From assembly GCA_027487685.1 (NCBI GenBank), contig JAIYDC010000110.1, positions 1 through 64,000 on the forward strand: 64,000 nt of DNA. Direction: 5' to 3'. Under the pieces are notes generated by a model. It searched no databases, was not told the origin of the DNA, and was given only the letters and a program-made list of their open reading frames with translations. A program made the position numbers and the translations under genes. Origin of the DNA: Pseudomonadota bacterium (GTDB taxonomy: Bacteria > Bdellovibrionota > Bacteriovoracia > Bacteriovoracales > Bacteriovoracaceae). Below, in pieces: positions 1-7,741 of this stretch. Position 1 is the stretch's first letter; every line of letters starts with the position of its first letter.

Positions 1-761
1 CCCGAACCGCCCACGCCTCCGGCGGACGGAACAGGGATTCCGGTCTCATCGGGTATGATCTTCCCTGGGATTCGTTCTGGCCTGAAGAGTACGCCGCAGG
101 CAACGGGATAGGACAGATGAGGCGAGTTTATGCCCTTGCCGAGCACAGTATCTGGGAGCGGTGTCTGGGCAGGAATCCCGGAGACCACTACCACAAGATT
201 TTCCGCCGAGATAACCTCCCCGTGGGAGAGTTTTACCAGATCGTCTAGCGGATTGAGGTCTTCTTCCCGCAGATCCTTCAGGAGCCGAGAGAAGGCGACA
301 GAGCGTGACCAAAAATACTGACCGTATTTATCGCTGAAAGGGAAAATTCCGCCACCCAGGTGCTGAGCAGAGAGGTCGTCATCTAAAGGGATGAGGATGG
401 GGCCATACACTGCCGCTCCCTCGGGAGCGTCGATGTGGCCATCCCTATTGGCGTCGTCACGCTGAAGATCAGGGCAGCGTGACCCTCGATGAAGGTTCTG
501 TGAGACGAGTGTTTCAGGAACGCCGGCCGAGTAGCGAAGCCCCGCAATGAACTCATCGTCTTCGCGAACCAAGGTGAGGGAGCCATTAATGCTGGGTGCG
601 AACTGAGGAGACAGCGGCTTCAGAATCGCCTGGTAGAGACCCGGTAAAAGAAGCCCAAGTGCTTCGATCTCTTTCTCCATACGCTTGCGATGGTTTTGAG
701 GTTCACCGTCGCAGGCACAGGTCAGGATCAAAAGAGGGAAAAGGACTCGTGATACGTGCAT
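1..761 (-). CDS. Putative calcium-loop lipoprotein, partial (C-terminus beyond left edge)
   Basis: An open frame of about 253 codons starts at ATG 761-759 and runs off the left edge, so its C-terminus is missing. The N-terminus is hydrophobic and ends in LTCAC, an imperfect lipobox; lipidation is possible but not certain. Around residues 102-114 there is an Asp/Asn-rich loop (DANRDGHIDAPE) resembling an EF-hand or dockerin-type calcium loop, followed by ILIPLDDDLS. The same arrangement (CPD, Asp loop, LIPIDSDLS, a conserved GV/ACG near the end) occurs in the gene at 7012-7707, so the two are paralogs. Visible sequence ends in a Gly/Pro-rich stretch. Function unknown; location inferred to be periplasm or outer membrane. 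Confidence 0.8.
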   Translation of the reverse strand, partial: MHVSRVLFPLLILTCACDGEPQNHRKRMEKEIEALGLLLPGLYQAILKPLSPQFAPSINGSLTLVREDDEFIAGLRYSAGVPETLVSQNLHRGSRCPDLQRDDANRDGHIDAPEGAAVYGPILIPLDDDLSAQHLGGGIFPFSDKYGQYFWSRSVAFSRLLKDLREEDLNPLDDLVKLSHGEVISAENLVVVVSGIPAQTPLPDTVLGKGINSPHLSYPVACGVLFRPERIPGKIIPDETGIPVPSAGGVGGS

Positions 762-771
762 AGTGTAATCC

Positions 772-1620
772 TTAAAGAGTTTCTCCGAAAGCTTCGCGGA
801 AGGCACTTCTGACCTCCTCCGGTTGCCAGCGGTCCCGAGGCGTGGCAGTGAGATCTAAGAGCTCAAGATCTACTGGTTGGTAGTAATACATGCTCGACTT
901 CATAACAAAGCATGGGCCCGATTCTGGAAAATCTGCATGATCCCGGTAGCGTTCTACGACGGGGCAGGGAGTGTTATCCCGGATGAAGATATCGGTCCAC
1001 TCCTTAACTGCAATGGGCCCCCGAGCGTATTTAACATCCATCACTCGTTCGCGGACCTTGCCATCGATGACCACGTGAACCGAAGGGGCGACGTGAAACC
1101 ACCAGCCGAAGTTATGCAAACGGATGTAGCGTCGGGTGAAGAAGAGCCAAGTCTTCGAAGAGTAGATTCCTTGGCGGCGCCAATCATACGCCCAGGCGTG
1201 GGCGCGGTCGTAGCATTGAGAGTCCGGCGTAAAACTGCGGCGAGCTTCGGAGAAATGTTGACGTGTGACTTCTGAATCCGGAAGGATCGAGGGGACATAG
1301 ATTTCGGGTGGTGTTATCTGGAAGCTAGTGGGTGAGAGAGGCGGAAGCGGAGACGCTATGTCTAATGCTGAGAGGATTTCGTGCCTAGAGTTGAGTTCAA
1401 TTCGGTACCAGCGGTGGGCAAGCATGCCAAGTCGAAGCTCTTCCATCCGCACTCCCGTTGCTCGTGGGTAGCTCACGACCTGCCCACTGGCGAGAAAGAT
1501 CAGTGCGCTATCTCCGGGTGAACCCAGGTCGATGTCGTGAATTCTTGTAACCACATCGCCTTTACTAGGCATTGGAACTGCAGCGATCAGCGCAAAAATG
1601 ATGGGCAGTAGGTGTCGCAT
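772..1620 (-). CDS. Exported protein-glutaminase-like deamidase
   Basis: 282 residues from ATG 1620, chosen because a signal peptide (MRHLLPIIFALIAAVP) begins there and a GAGGG site lies about 8 nt upstream; the frame is open further upstream but without signal or site. The C-terminal half has CYDRAHAWAYDW with Cys136, then GWWFHVAPSVHVV with His176, then VMDVKYARGPI with Asp195. Cys, His and Asp in this order, with the CYxRAH and WxxHVAP surroundings, match the protein-glutaminase fold (deamidation of side-chain glutamine in proteins; related to papain and transglutaminase folds). The N-terminal 120 residues are unassigned and could be a pro-region. It is transcribed towards the partial lipoprotein, 10 nt away, probably as one unit. 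Secretion and deamidase activity are inferred. Confidence 0.75.
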   Translation of the reverse strand: MRHLLPIIFALIAAVPMPSKGDVVTRIHDIDLGSPGDSALIFLASGQVVSYPRATGVRMEELRLGMLAHRWYRIELNSRHEILSALDIASPLPPLSPTSFQITPPEIYVPSILPDSEVTRQHFSEARRSFTPDSQCYDRAHAWAYDWRRQGIYSSKTWLFFTRRYIRLHNFGWWFHVAPSVHVVIDGKVRERVMDVKYARGPIAVKEWTDIFIRDNTPCPVVERYRDHADFPESGPCFVMKSSMYYYQPVDLELLDLTATPRDRWQPEEVRSAFREAFGETL

Positions 1621-1802
1621 GAAATGGCCCTCGATTGTAGGAGTAAGGCCTAGCGATCTTGTCTGAAGCAACGGGGCCTTGTCACCTAAAGCATGGCCAA
1701 AGCTCATGGAGTCTGGCCTTGTGCTTCTTAGGATTCGGAGGAAATTGAGTGTACGGTGCAAGAGTGCCTGATCTACAAATGTTGATTGACTATGGAGGAC
1801 GT

Positions 1803-2231
1803 ATGTTGAAAAACCCAATTCATCAAGAGCTCGAGACGATAAATAACGAACGATTTTATCTGCGTTTTTTTTCGGAGCGCCGTAAACGAATCATGGTGAT
1901 CGACGACGACACAGACTTCCGGCTCTCTGTTTGTGAACTTCTCGTTGAACAGGGGTACCTGGTCATGACGGCAAAGGATGGGGAGGCAGGCCTTAACAAT
2001 CTTATCCACCAGGTTGAGAGGCCGGATCTTATCTTGGTAGATGTGATGATGCCCATCAAATCAGGTCTTGAGTTCCGGCGGGAGCAACTTCGAATTGCTG
2101 AACTCGCGGGGATACCGGTTCTCTTTTTGACAGGACATGGGCCAGTTATTGGAGAGTGGTGCCTTCTGAAGCCATTTGACGAGCGTGAGTTTTTAGATAT
2201 TGTTCGAGGAGTTGTTGCATCAGACTCATGA
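1803..2231 (+). CDS. Stand-alone response-regulator receiver protein
   Basis: 142 residues. A GGAGG site at 1794-1798 favours ATG 1803. A leader of about 30 residues precedes a single CheY-like receiver domain: acidic DDD cluster after MVI, phospho-acceptor Asp in LILVDVMMP, Thr in LFLTGHG and Lys in LLKPFD. There is no output domain, so it probably acts by protein-protein interaction as in CheY-type relays. Its kinase is not adjacent. A strong hairpin follows the stop codon. Confidence 0.88.
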   Translation: MLKNPIHQELETINNERFYLRFFSERRKRIMVIDDDTDFRLSVCELLVEQGYLVMTAKDGEAGLNNLIHQVERPDLILVDVMMPIKSGLEFRREQLRIAELAGIPVLFLTGHGPVIGEWCLLKPFDEREFLDIVRGVVASDS

Positions 2232-2236
2232 AACGA

Positions 2237-2272
2237 CCGAAACCGCTCTTTGAGCGGCTTCGGGTTATTAAA
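2237..2272. terminator. Bidirectional intrinsic terminator
   Basis: Stem CCGAA-A-CCGCTC (2237-2248) pairs with GAGCGG-C-TTCGG (2252-2263) around a TTT loop. It lies 6 nt after the receiver stop and is followed by an AT-rich tract. It also lies about 30 nt past the stop of the small reverse-strand gene at 2293-2373, so it may end both transcripts. The U-tracts are imperfect on both sides. Confidence 0.65.
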
Positions 2273-2292
2273 TGTTTTAATGTTATGAAAAT

Positions 2293-2373
2293 CTATGTTG
2301 TGAGGCCCGGGCTGAAATTCTGAATTAACCTCTTCCAGTGCCAGTGCTCCAAAAGATCGGATAATTTTGTCAT
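2293..2373 (-). CDS. Candidate 26-residue small protein
   Basis: A short frame (MTKLSDLLEHWHWK at the start, 26 residues in all) preceded by a near-perfect ribosome site AAGGAGG about 7 nt before the ATG. A consensus -10 hexamer (TATAAT) lies 44 nt upstream on the same strand and the hairpin at 2237-2263 lies downstream, so promoter, ribosome site, frame and terminator are all present. The peptide is amphipathic, with Trp and His, and has no clear membrane segment. Function unknown. It could instead be a leader peptide or a small RNA. Confidence 0.5.
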   Translation of the reverse strand: MTKLSDLLEHWHWKRLIQNFSPGLTT

Positions 2374-2416
2374 AAACGTACCTCCTTATCCTGGTTGAAC
2401 TCATCGGTCTGAAGCC

Positions 2417-2422
2417 ATTATA
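2417..2422 (-). promoter_or_regulatory. Consensus -10 element for the 26-residue gene
   Basis: TATAAT on the reverse strand, giving a predicted start near 2410 and a leader of about 37 nt before the small frame. The -35 region (TGTAAC-like) is weak. The rest of 2423-2646 shows no gene or clear repeat, apart from the AAGGAGG site of the gene starting at 2647. Confidence 0.5.
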
Positions 2423-2646
2423 CGAGGAAAATCCCGACCGTTACACAATGACGCTTAATCTGATGCTTAGCTTTTGCCTCGCACTCACCAAACTGCTCTG
2501 AAATCCTGATTTGAGTCTTATTTTTGGCATTGCCTCTCCAGAGTTCCCATGAATACCCCTAAAGGCTCTTAAATGCAGGGCCCGTTCTAAGCGGCGGCCA
2601 GCTTGCATTCAAGAGTGTGCTTCATCACTCCCAGAAGGAGGGGCAC

Positions 2647-3060
2647 ATGAACCATTTCAATAAAGCTTTCCGGGCCTCGAGTCACCCTCGTGAGACCCAC
2701 TCCTTCGATTCACAAAACCACTGGGCGCAGAATCTGCGCTTCTGGCCTCTGCATGAGAATCACTTTGGCAAAGGACCTCGCGGGTACCGGCGATCCCAAG
2801 AGCGGATCAGGGACGAAGTTTGCCAGATTCTAGCACAGGATTTTTTCTTGGATGCCTCTGGTCTGGAGGTTGAGCTCGATGATCACGTACTTATTTTAAA
2901 GGGTGAGGTCGATTCCCGTAGAGATAAGCGGCGTGCTGAGGACCTTGTTGCAGATGTTCCTGGAGTTGAAGATGTTCAGAACCAGTTACGAGTGAAGCGG
3001 GCGCCGGTGGAGGGATGGATTCCTGGACTCGGTAGAATCGACGACACGCTGGGGGGTTAA
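2647..3060 (+). CDS. BON-domain protein (first of three)
   Basis: 137 residues. The start is set by AAGGAGG 7 nt before ATG 2647. No signal peptide is seen; the N-terminal 50 residues are polar and His/Arg rich. Residues about 57-120 form one BON domain (RIRDEVCQILAQDFFLDA, VLILKGEVDSRRDKRRAE, VPGVEDVQNQL). BON domains are about 60-residue lipid- or ligand-binding modules found in periplasmic and stress proteins such as OsmY. Two further BON genes follow directly on the same strand, one nucleotide and about 50 nt away, suggesting one operon. The lack of an export signal means location is unclear. Confidence 0.85.
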   Translation: MNHFNKAFRASSHPRETHSFDSQNHWAQNLRFWPLHENHFGKGPRGYRRSQERIRDEVCQILAQDFFLDASGLEVELDDHVLILKGEVDSRRDKRRAEDLVADVPGVEDVQNQLRVKRAPVEGWIPGLGRIDDTLGG

Positions 3061-3061
3061 T

Positions 3062-3453
3062 ATGGACAATGGGAAGCGACACCTTCGGCTTATAGAGAAG
3101 TTTCACGACCGCAACGATAGCGATGACCTCTCCCGCTTCTCTCGTGTGGACGGTACTGACCACGTCCCCATTAACCATATGGGATCTGATGAAAAAATCA
3201 TTGAAGGAGCTTGCTACGCACTTAGGGGCCATCGCGAATTAGCTGCGACCAACATTGCCGTGAAGGTCGAATACGGAGTTGTTTATCTCACAGGTACAGT
3301 TCCTTCTCGCCGGATGAAAAAGTCTCCGAAGTCACAGGAGATAAAATGTTCGGTGTTAAAGATGTCTGGAACCAACTCGTGGTGATCTCTGCCAATGAAA
3401 CCCCGCATGGGCATGTAGCGCCTATCAACAAAGACCTTGGAGTCAATCAGTAG
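3062..3453 (+). pseudogene. BON-domain gene with single-base frameshift (second of three)
   Basis: Starting at ATG 3062, 1 nt after the previous stop, the frame encodes a polar N-terminus and the first half of a BON domain (AATNIAVKVEYGVVYLTGTV). At about 3313-3321 the frame is lost and would end at 3385. The other frame continues at once with VSEVTGDKMFGVKDVWNQL and stops at 3453; this matches the second half of the BON domain in the neighbouring gene at the same spacing. One extra A in the AAAAA run at 3317-3321, or one extra G before it, would restore about 131 residues. This may be a real mutation, a sequencing error or a programmed shift. Confidence 0.75.
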
Positions 3454-3503
3454 AAAGGGCCCTGCCAGAATCTAAACGCCGATAAACTAAAGGTAGAACT
3501 AAG

Positions 3504-4051
3504 ATGATAAGAAAAAAAACTATTCCCAAGAAAAGGATTCTCAGGAGATCTCAAACCCCGATGATAAGTATGCATCAACTGGGGAGTCCGAATACTCTCG
3601 AGAGAACACGTTCCCCACCGACGAAAATGAGGTCCTCTCCGAGCGCCACTATACCTTCGATGCCCTCGACAAGCTTGGTTCACGGCACCTACGGGCCCGT
3701 GAACCGCGGTCCGTCCCTATTTCTGAAGGTGAATCGCCGGCGAGGGCCCAAAGGTCCGATAAGACCATCAAGACCGATGTCAATGCCACTCTTTACCGTA
3801 GTACGGTCATCGAAGCTTCTTTCATCGAAGTCTTGGTCGAAAGTGGGGTCGTGACCCTCCTGGGTAAGGTGAACTCGCAGGAAGAGATCCTGATAGCGCA
3901 GGAGACGATCGAGAGGGTCCCGGGAATTCGGGAAATAAGCAATGAAATTCTGGCCCGCAACTGTGATCCCTCAGGACCAAACCCAAAGGGCCTCATCGAT
4001 AAGATTACGGGCATGAACTCAAGCTCAAGTGTCGATCCACGATGGTCCTAG
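3504..4051 (+). pseudogene. BON-domain gene with frameshift at an A8 run (third of three)
   Basis: The ATG at 3504 is followed by AGA and a run of eight A (3512-3519). Its own frame is arginine/serine nonsense ending at 3854. The neighbouring frame is open from 3503 to 4051 and encodes a polar, acidic N-terminal region (NYSQEKDSQEISNPDDKY) and a C-terminal BON domain (VIEASFIEVLVESGVVTLLG, VPGIREISNEIL). A ninth A would join the ATG to this frame and give about 182 residues. Loss of one A is the simplest reading, but A8 is also a tract at which RNA polymerase can slip, so expression by slippage is possible. Ends 4 nt from the convergent next gene. Confidence 0.7.
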
Positions 4052-4055
4052 GTAA

Positions 4056-5438
4056 TTAGATTGAGGATGGATTCAGTGCTGGGTTCCACTGAGTTCCCCA
4101 GATCATTTCCTCAAGTCGACGAAGTATTTCCGTAGGGTAGGGCATCGAAAGAACTTCCCGTTCAGAATGGGAGAGAGTGCTGAACCAGTTCCAGCGCAGA
4201 AGGAGGGAAATTGCGTGCTGAGTGCCAGTCAGTTCCCTTAGGGCCAGGCAGAGTTGGGTCGTAATGGGTGGCAGCACGACCCCCCTCACAAGCTTCGCGC
4301 CCTCAATCGGATCGCGCCAGTCATTGAGGAGCCGGAAGTTATCTGGGAAGGCGACGGGGTAAAGTTTGACCTCGAGACCGCGATCGATCGAATCATACAG
4401 TCCAAAGCTAAACAGAGGCATGACCGGTCTCATCTCGTAGAGCCCTGTTCCAGTGATCCCTTCGGCCGCCAGGAAGAAGCGGTTAAGTTGTTTTCTTCTG
4501 ACGAGGTCTATGGTTTTCTGTGTCGTATCCCCGTGGCCAACAGTGATCATGTGGTCGCTTTTCACCATCTGCCGTGCAAGAAATTTGGGAAAGAAAATAT
4601 CAACGTTTCCGATGGAACTCATGCCCTTCACCGGAAAGGCCTGTTGAGCGGAGCTATCAAAAAAGGAGTTGGCGTGGTTGATAAGAAACATGTTAAGGGT
4701 CTTACCGTCGTGCTCTACGCTCCCAATGTTCTCAAGGCCTTCCCACTTAATCTGGATGTTCCGTAGTGCGACTAGTTTTCTTTGAGTCGCGGCCAGTGCC
4801 TCAGGGATCGGTGCTCTGTCCGGTTGTCCGCTATTAGCTTCGACATAGGAGTTATAAAGCAGCCTGGTCAGATCTCTCGAAACCCTCAGTAAGTCTCTGG
4901 GTTTGTCGACAAAAGCTACTAGCTTCCCGGGACCGTAGGCCCGGGTCGGTTGGTCTCCGAGCTTGCGTCTGATAGCGTTCGCAAAACTGCCATAGATATG
5001 GAGTACATCATGACCCACATCTAGGCGCTCGGTATCTCGGTTGGTACCAAAGTGAATCTTCAAGTCGTTGTACCTGCGGACGTAGTCTTCAAGTTTCTTG
5101 AGCTCCTTACGAGTGGACTGAGATAGTTGTCCTGAGATCTGTTCCTCCCGTAGCGCCTCGGCCCGTGCTCGCAAGATAACTTGTTCGTAGACGGCGTCGA
5201 TCTTTCTGAGATTAAACCCATCGTAAGCGGAGAAAAAAACCTTGATGGCATTAATGGTGGTGTTTACCTGATCTCGGTCTCCGTCTTTAATGGCGGTTTT
5301 AAAATCACTATCTGAGGGAAGGATACGGACCACTGCAGAATAGTTTTCCGCCAGATACCGCTGTTCTCGGTCGAGGTCCTCAAAGGTTCCTGAAGAGGCC
5401 ATGGTTGAGAGGAGAAGGATCCAGATGATGAGACTCAT
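4056..5438 (-). CDS. Exported PlsC-like acyltransferase-family protein
   Basis: 460 residues from ATG 5438, where the signal peptide MSLIIWILLLSTMASSG begins; TATAAT sits 6 nt upstream, consistent with a leaderless transcript. An alternative ATG at 5471 would add 11 residues before the signal. Mid-protein it has LINHANSFFD, the NHxxxxD catalytic motif of glycerolipid acyltransferases, and further on FLAAEGITGTGLYEMRPVM, close to the EGTxS/R block. The N-terminal 200 residues are helical and charged with no assigned domain. An acyltransferase behind a signal peptide would act outside the cytoplasm, which is unusual; the signal might instead be a membrane anchor. Family assignment rests on the two motifs only. 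Confidence 0.65.
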   Translation of the reverse strand: MSLIIWILLLSTMASSGTFEDLDREQRYLAENYSAVVRILPSDSDFKTAIKDGDRDQVNTTINAIKVFFSAYDGFNLRKIDAVYEQVILRARAEALREEQISGQLSQSTRKELKKLEDYVRRYNDLKIHFGTNRDTERLDVGHDVLHIYGSFANAIRRKLGDQPTRAYGPGKLVAFVDKPRDLLRVSRDLTRLLYNSYVEANSGQPDRAPIPEALAATQRKLVALRNIQIKWEGLENIGSVEHDGKTLNMFLINHANSFFDSSAQQAFPVKGMSSIGNVDIFFPKFLARQMVKSDHMITVGHGDTTQKTIDLVRRKQLNRFFLAAEGITGTGLYEMRPVMPLFSFGLYDSIDRGLEVKLYPVAFPDNFRLLNDWRDPIEGAKLVRGVVLPPITTQLCLALRELTGTQHAISLLLRWNWFSTLSHSEREVLSMPYPTEILRRLEEMIWGTQWNPALNPSSI

Positions 5439-5444
5439 CTCTTT

Positions 5445-5450
5445 ATTATA
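5445..5450 (-). promoter_or_regulatory. -10 hexamer 6 nt before the acyltransferase-like start
   Basis: TATAAT on the reverse strand with 6 nt to ATG 5438. Transcription would begin at or next to the ATG. The -35 region is poor. It fits the leaderless pattern seen elsewhere in the window. Confidence 0.45.
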
Positions 5451-5504
5451 CTTTGAGTTAGCGCCCGCCATGAAGTGTCCGGTAAATCTTACAAGGAGGA
5501 AGAG

Positions 5505-6128
5505 TCATGAGCTTTGGTGCGTTGGTGCCTCGGAAGAACGGTCTAGACCCAAGGCACGGAATTTTCTTTCTGCGGAAGCCCCAGTGAGGAGTTCGACGTG
5601 TCCTTTAAAGGCCAGGAAGAACTTCTGGACGAATTCCCGGGTTTGGGGTGATACAAAACTACCCCCTTCTGAGAATGCACCTGAGGCGTTGAAATAAAAT
5701 TCTGGCTGCCCCATCACATAGGCATTGAGGTAAGCAAAGACCTGACGGAGGTGTTGTTGGGCCCCGAAGGTGCCAATGCTTCCTATGGATGCTCCCATGA
5801 GGGCCGTGGCCTTCTTATCCCAAAGATTCTCACCATAGGGACGTGAGCCCCAGTCGATGGCGTTCTTTAATACCCCTGGATACGAACGGTTATATTCTGG
5901 TGTGATCACGAGAATAGCTTCGGCCTGGCGGATCTTGTCTTTAAACTGTGTGACAGTATCCGGAGGTTCGAGCTCGAGGTCCTGATTGTAGAAAGGAAGG
6001 GCGGCGACATCGAAGACCTCGAACTGAAAATCATCTATTCTCAGCGACTGGATGGCCTCAAAGAAGCGTCGATTCAGAGAATCACGGGCGATGCCCCCAA
6101 TGATTGTGAGAGTTTTAGTTGCGTTCAT
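5505..6128 (-). CDS. NAD(P)H-dependent FMN reductase (chromate/quinone reductase type)
   Basis: 207 residues, with a strong GGAGGTGA site before ATG 6128. Flavodoxin-like fold: N-terminal TIIGGIARDSLNRR phosphate-binding loop and the family signature TPEYNRSYPGVLKNAIDW about residues 78-95. These are typical of the YieF/ChrR/azoreductase group, soluble FMN enzymes that reduce quinones, azo dyes or metals with NAD(P)H. Usual family length is about 180-190, so this one has a short C-terminal extension. It is 66 nt upstream of the acyltransferase-like gene on the same strand; a functional link is not evident. Confidence 0.9.
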   Translation of the reverse strand: MNATKTLTIIGGIARDSLNRRFFEAIQSLRIDDFQFEVFDVAALPFYNQDLELEPPDTVTQFKDKIRQAEAILVITPEYNRSYPGVLKNAIDWGSRPYGENLWDKKATALMGASIGSIGTFGAQQHLRQVFAYLNAYVMGQPEFYFNASGAFSEGGSFVSPQTREFVQKFFLAFKGHVELLTGASAERKFRALGLDRSSEAPTHQSS

Positions 6129-6297
6129 CTAGTCACCTCCAGGTTACGGTACAAATGAAGTGGATCACGTTCTCCCCGGAGTTGACGACTAAAGAGTCCT
6201 TCAAGATCTTTCCTTAGAGATTCGTTTTACTCAGGTTCCTCATTGGTTTGCAGATTGCAGATTGTTTGCGGGAATACTTCAAACCAAGGGTAGGAAA

Positions 6298-6834
6298 ATG
6301 GAAATCTATGAAGCACTTAAAAAAGATCATGAGCAAGTCAAAACCCTTTTGGATGAACTCGTAGGGCTTGGGGAGAGTGATGAGTACCGGTATGTCTTGA
6401 TTCAAGAGATCCACAACCTTCTCGTTCCTCATTCGCGCGCTGAAGAGTCAGTCTTTTATAATTCTCTGCGTGCCCTAGACACTGACAAGAGACTTGTGTT
6501 TCACGGGTACAAAGAGCATCTTGAGGCCGAGGCGTTGCTCCGTAGTCTCCAGGCAATGGATCGTGTCAATCTGGGGTGGAGGCCTGTGGCCGAAAAGCTT
6601 CGGGAAGCGGTTCTTGACCACGTGGAGCACGAGGAATCGGAGATTTTTACTGAGGCCCGTAGAGTCTTCACGGCTTCTGAGGCAGAAGCGATGGGCAACG
6701 CCTTTAAACAGTTAAAGCCTAAGATTGCTGAGGAGGGTCTGGTTAACAATACCGTGGATATGGTCCTGAGTATGCTCCCGCCACGGCTTTCCGACAAATT
6801 GCGTAACATCGGCGGCGATTCGGCCCTGCGCTGA
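6298..6834 (+). CDS. Hemerythrin-like HHE-domain protein
   Basis: 178 residues from ATG 6298 (AGGAAA just upstream); the frame is open 12 codons further but without a site. The pattern of histidines and glutamates on four helices, KKDHEQVK, EIHNLLVPHSRAEESVFY and LDHVEHEESEIF, fits the HHE cation-binding family, which binds a di-iron centre and is linked to oxygen or NO sensing and iron handling. The C-terminal 40 residues are an amphipathic tail. It is monocistronic, divergent from the FMN reductase; the shared intergenic stretch has a tandem GCAGATT repeat near 6251-6264. Confidence 0.85.
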   Translation: MEIYEALKKDHEQVKTLLDELVGLGESDEYRYVLIQEIHNLLVPHSRAEESVFYNSLRALDTDKRLVFHGYKEHLEAEALLRSLQAMDRVNLGWRPVAEKLREAVLDHVEHEESEIFTEARRVFTASEAEAMGNAFKQLKPKIAEEGLVNNTVDMVLSMLPPRLSDKLRNIGGDSALR

Positions 6835-7011
6835 GGACTACCTACACCACTGAGTTCCGGGATGAGGGGTAAACGTGCCTCAGAATTCTGTGGTCTTTTA
6901 CCCCACCGTATCGCTCTGTGACCTTCGCGCAAGCTTGTATTCGACCCTCAAGGCCTGGCCGTGTCTTTGCTAAAGGTATCGCCCTGGTCTCTATAAAGGA
7001 GTCTTTTATCT

Positions 7012-7707
7012 ATGAAGAGTTGCCCCCAAATCATCCCTTGTCTCTTACTCTTCACTCTCTTCGCCTCCTGTGGAAAATCGGATGAGAAGGCCCGCATCAC
7101 CTCCCTCGTTTCCGCCCAGGAACTTAAGGACGAAGGCCTTTATCGGGCCGTGCTCATGCCGCTAAACACTGGCCTGGGTCATCAAACCACGGGCCTCTTG
7201 GACATTGAGATTGTGGGAGACGACCTAAGCATCAGAAGTAGCGTCACAGGTGCGCCGCCGTTTGTGAAGCATTACCAACACCTCATGCGGGGAAAGACCT
7301 GCCCTGATTCAGATTCAAATCGTGATGGCATCCTGGATATTAATGAAACTCTATCCGCTGCAGGCCCCTTCCTGATTCCTATCGATAGTGATCTTTCTAA
7401 TCAGCTTCTGGGAATGGACTTCGGCCCGATTGCTAATACTACCGGCGCCTATATTTACCGACGGAGTACAAACTTAAGTCTCCTCCTGGACGATCTCTCT
7501 CAGCCGGATCCGGACCGAACCGACGCCGTAGGAAAACTTTCCCTGAGTGCGCCGCTCTCCCTGGATGGTCGCGTTGTGATTGTGTTTGGAGTTAGCGTTG
7601 GTGAAAACCTTCCATCAACGGTGGCCGGTTATCTTGAGGAGTCGCCCGAACTCATGACCCCGATTGCTTGTGGTTCTCTAGTCCGCATTACCGACGAAAA
7701 TCCCTAA
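7012..7707 (+). CDS. Calcium-loop lipoprotein, paralog of the gene at the left edge
   Basis: 231 residues. A signal peptide with lipobox FASC puts the lipidated Cys at position 20. Residues 99-112 (DSDSNRDGILDINE) follow the DxDxNxDGxxDxxE calcium-loop pattern, then LIPIDSDLS. Both features and a CG motif near the C-terminus recur in the partial gene at 1-761. AAAGGAG lies 11 nt before the start. Followed by a LysE exporter gene 34 nt downstream. Function unknown; the family seems specific to this lineage as far as can be judged from the sequence alone. Confidence 0.8.
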   Translation: MKSCPQIIPCLLLFTLFASCGKSDEKARITSLVSAQELKDEGLYRAVLMPLNTGLGHQTTGLLDIEIVGDDLSIRSSVTGAPPFVKHYQHLMRGKTCPDSDSNRDGILDINETLSAAGPFLIPIDSDLSNQLLGMDFGPIANTTGAYIYRRSTNLSLLLDDLSQPDPDRTDAVGKLSLSAPLSLDGRVVIVFGVSVGENLPSTVAGYLEESPELMTPIACGSLVRITDENP

Positions 7708-7741
7708 GCCGGGGTTCTCGTTGCCACTCATCGGAGGACCC

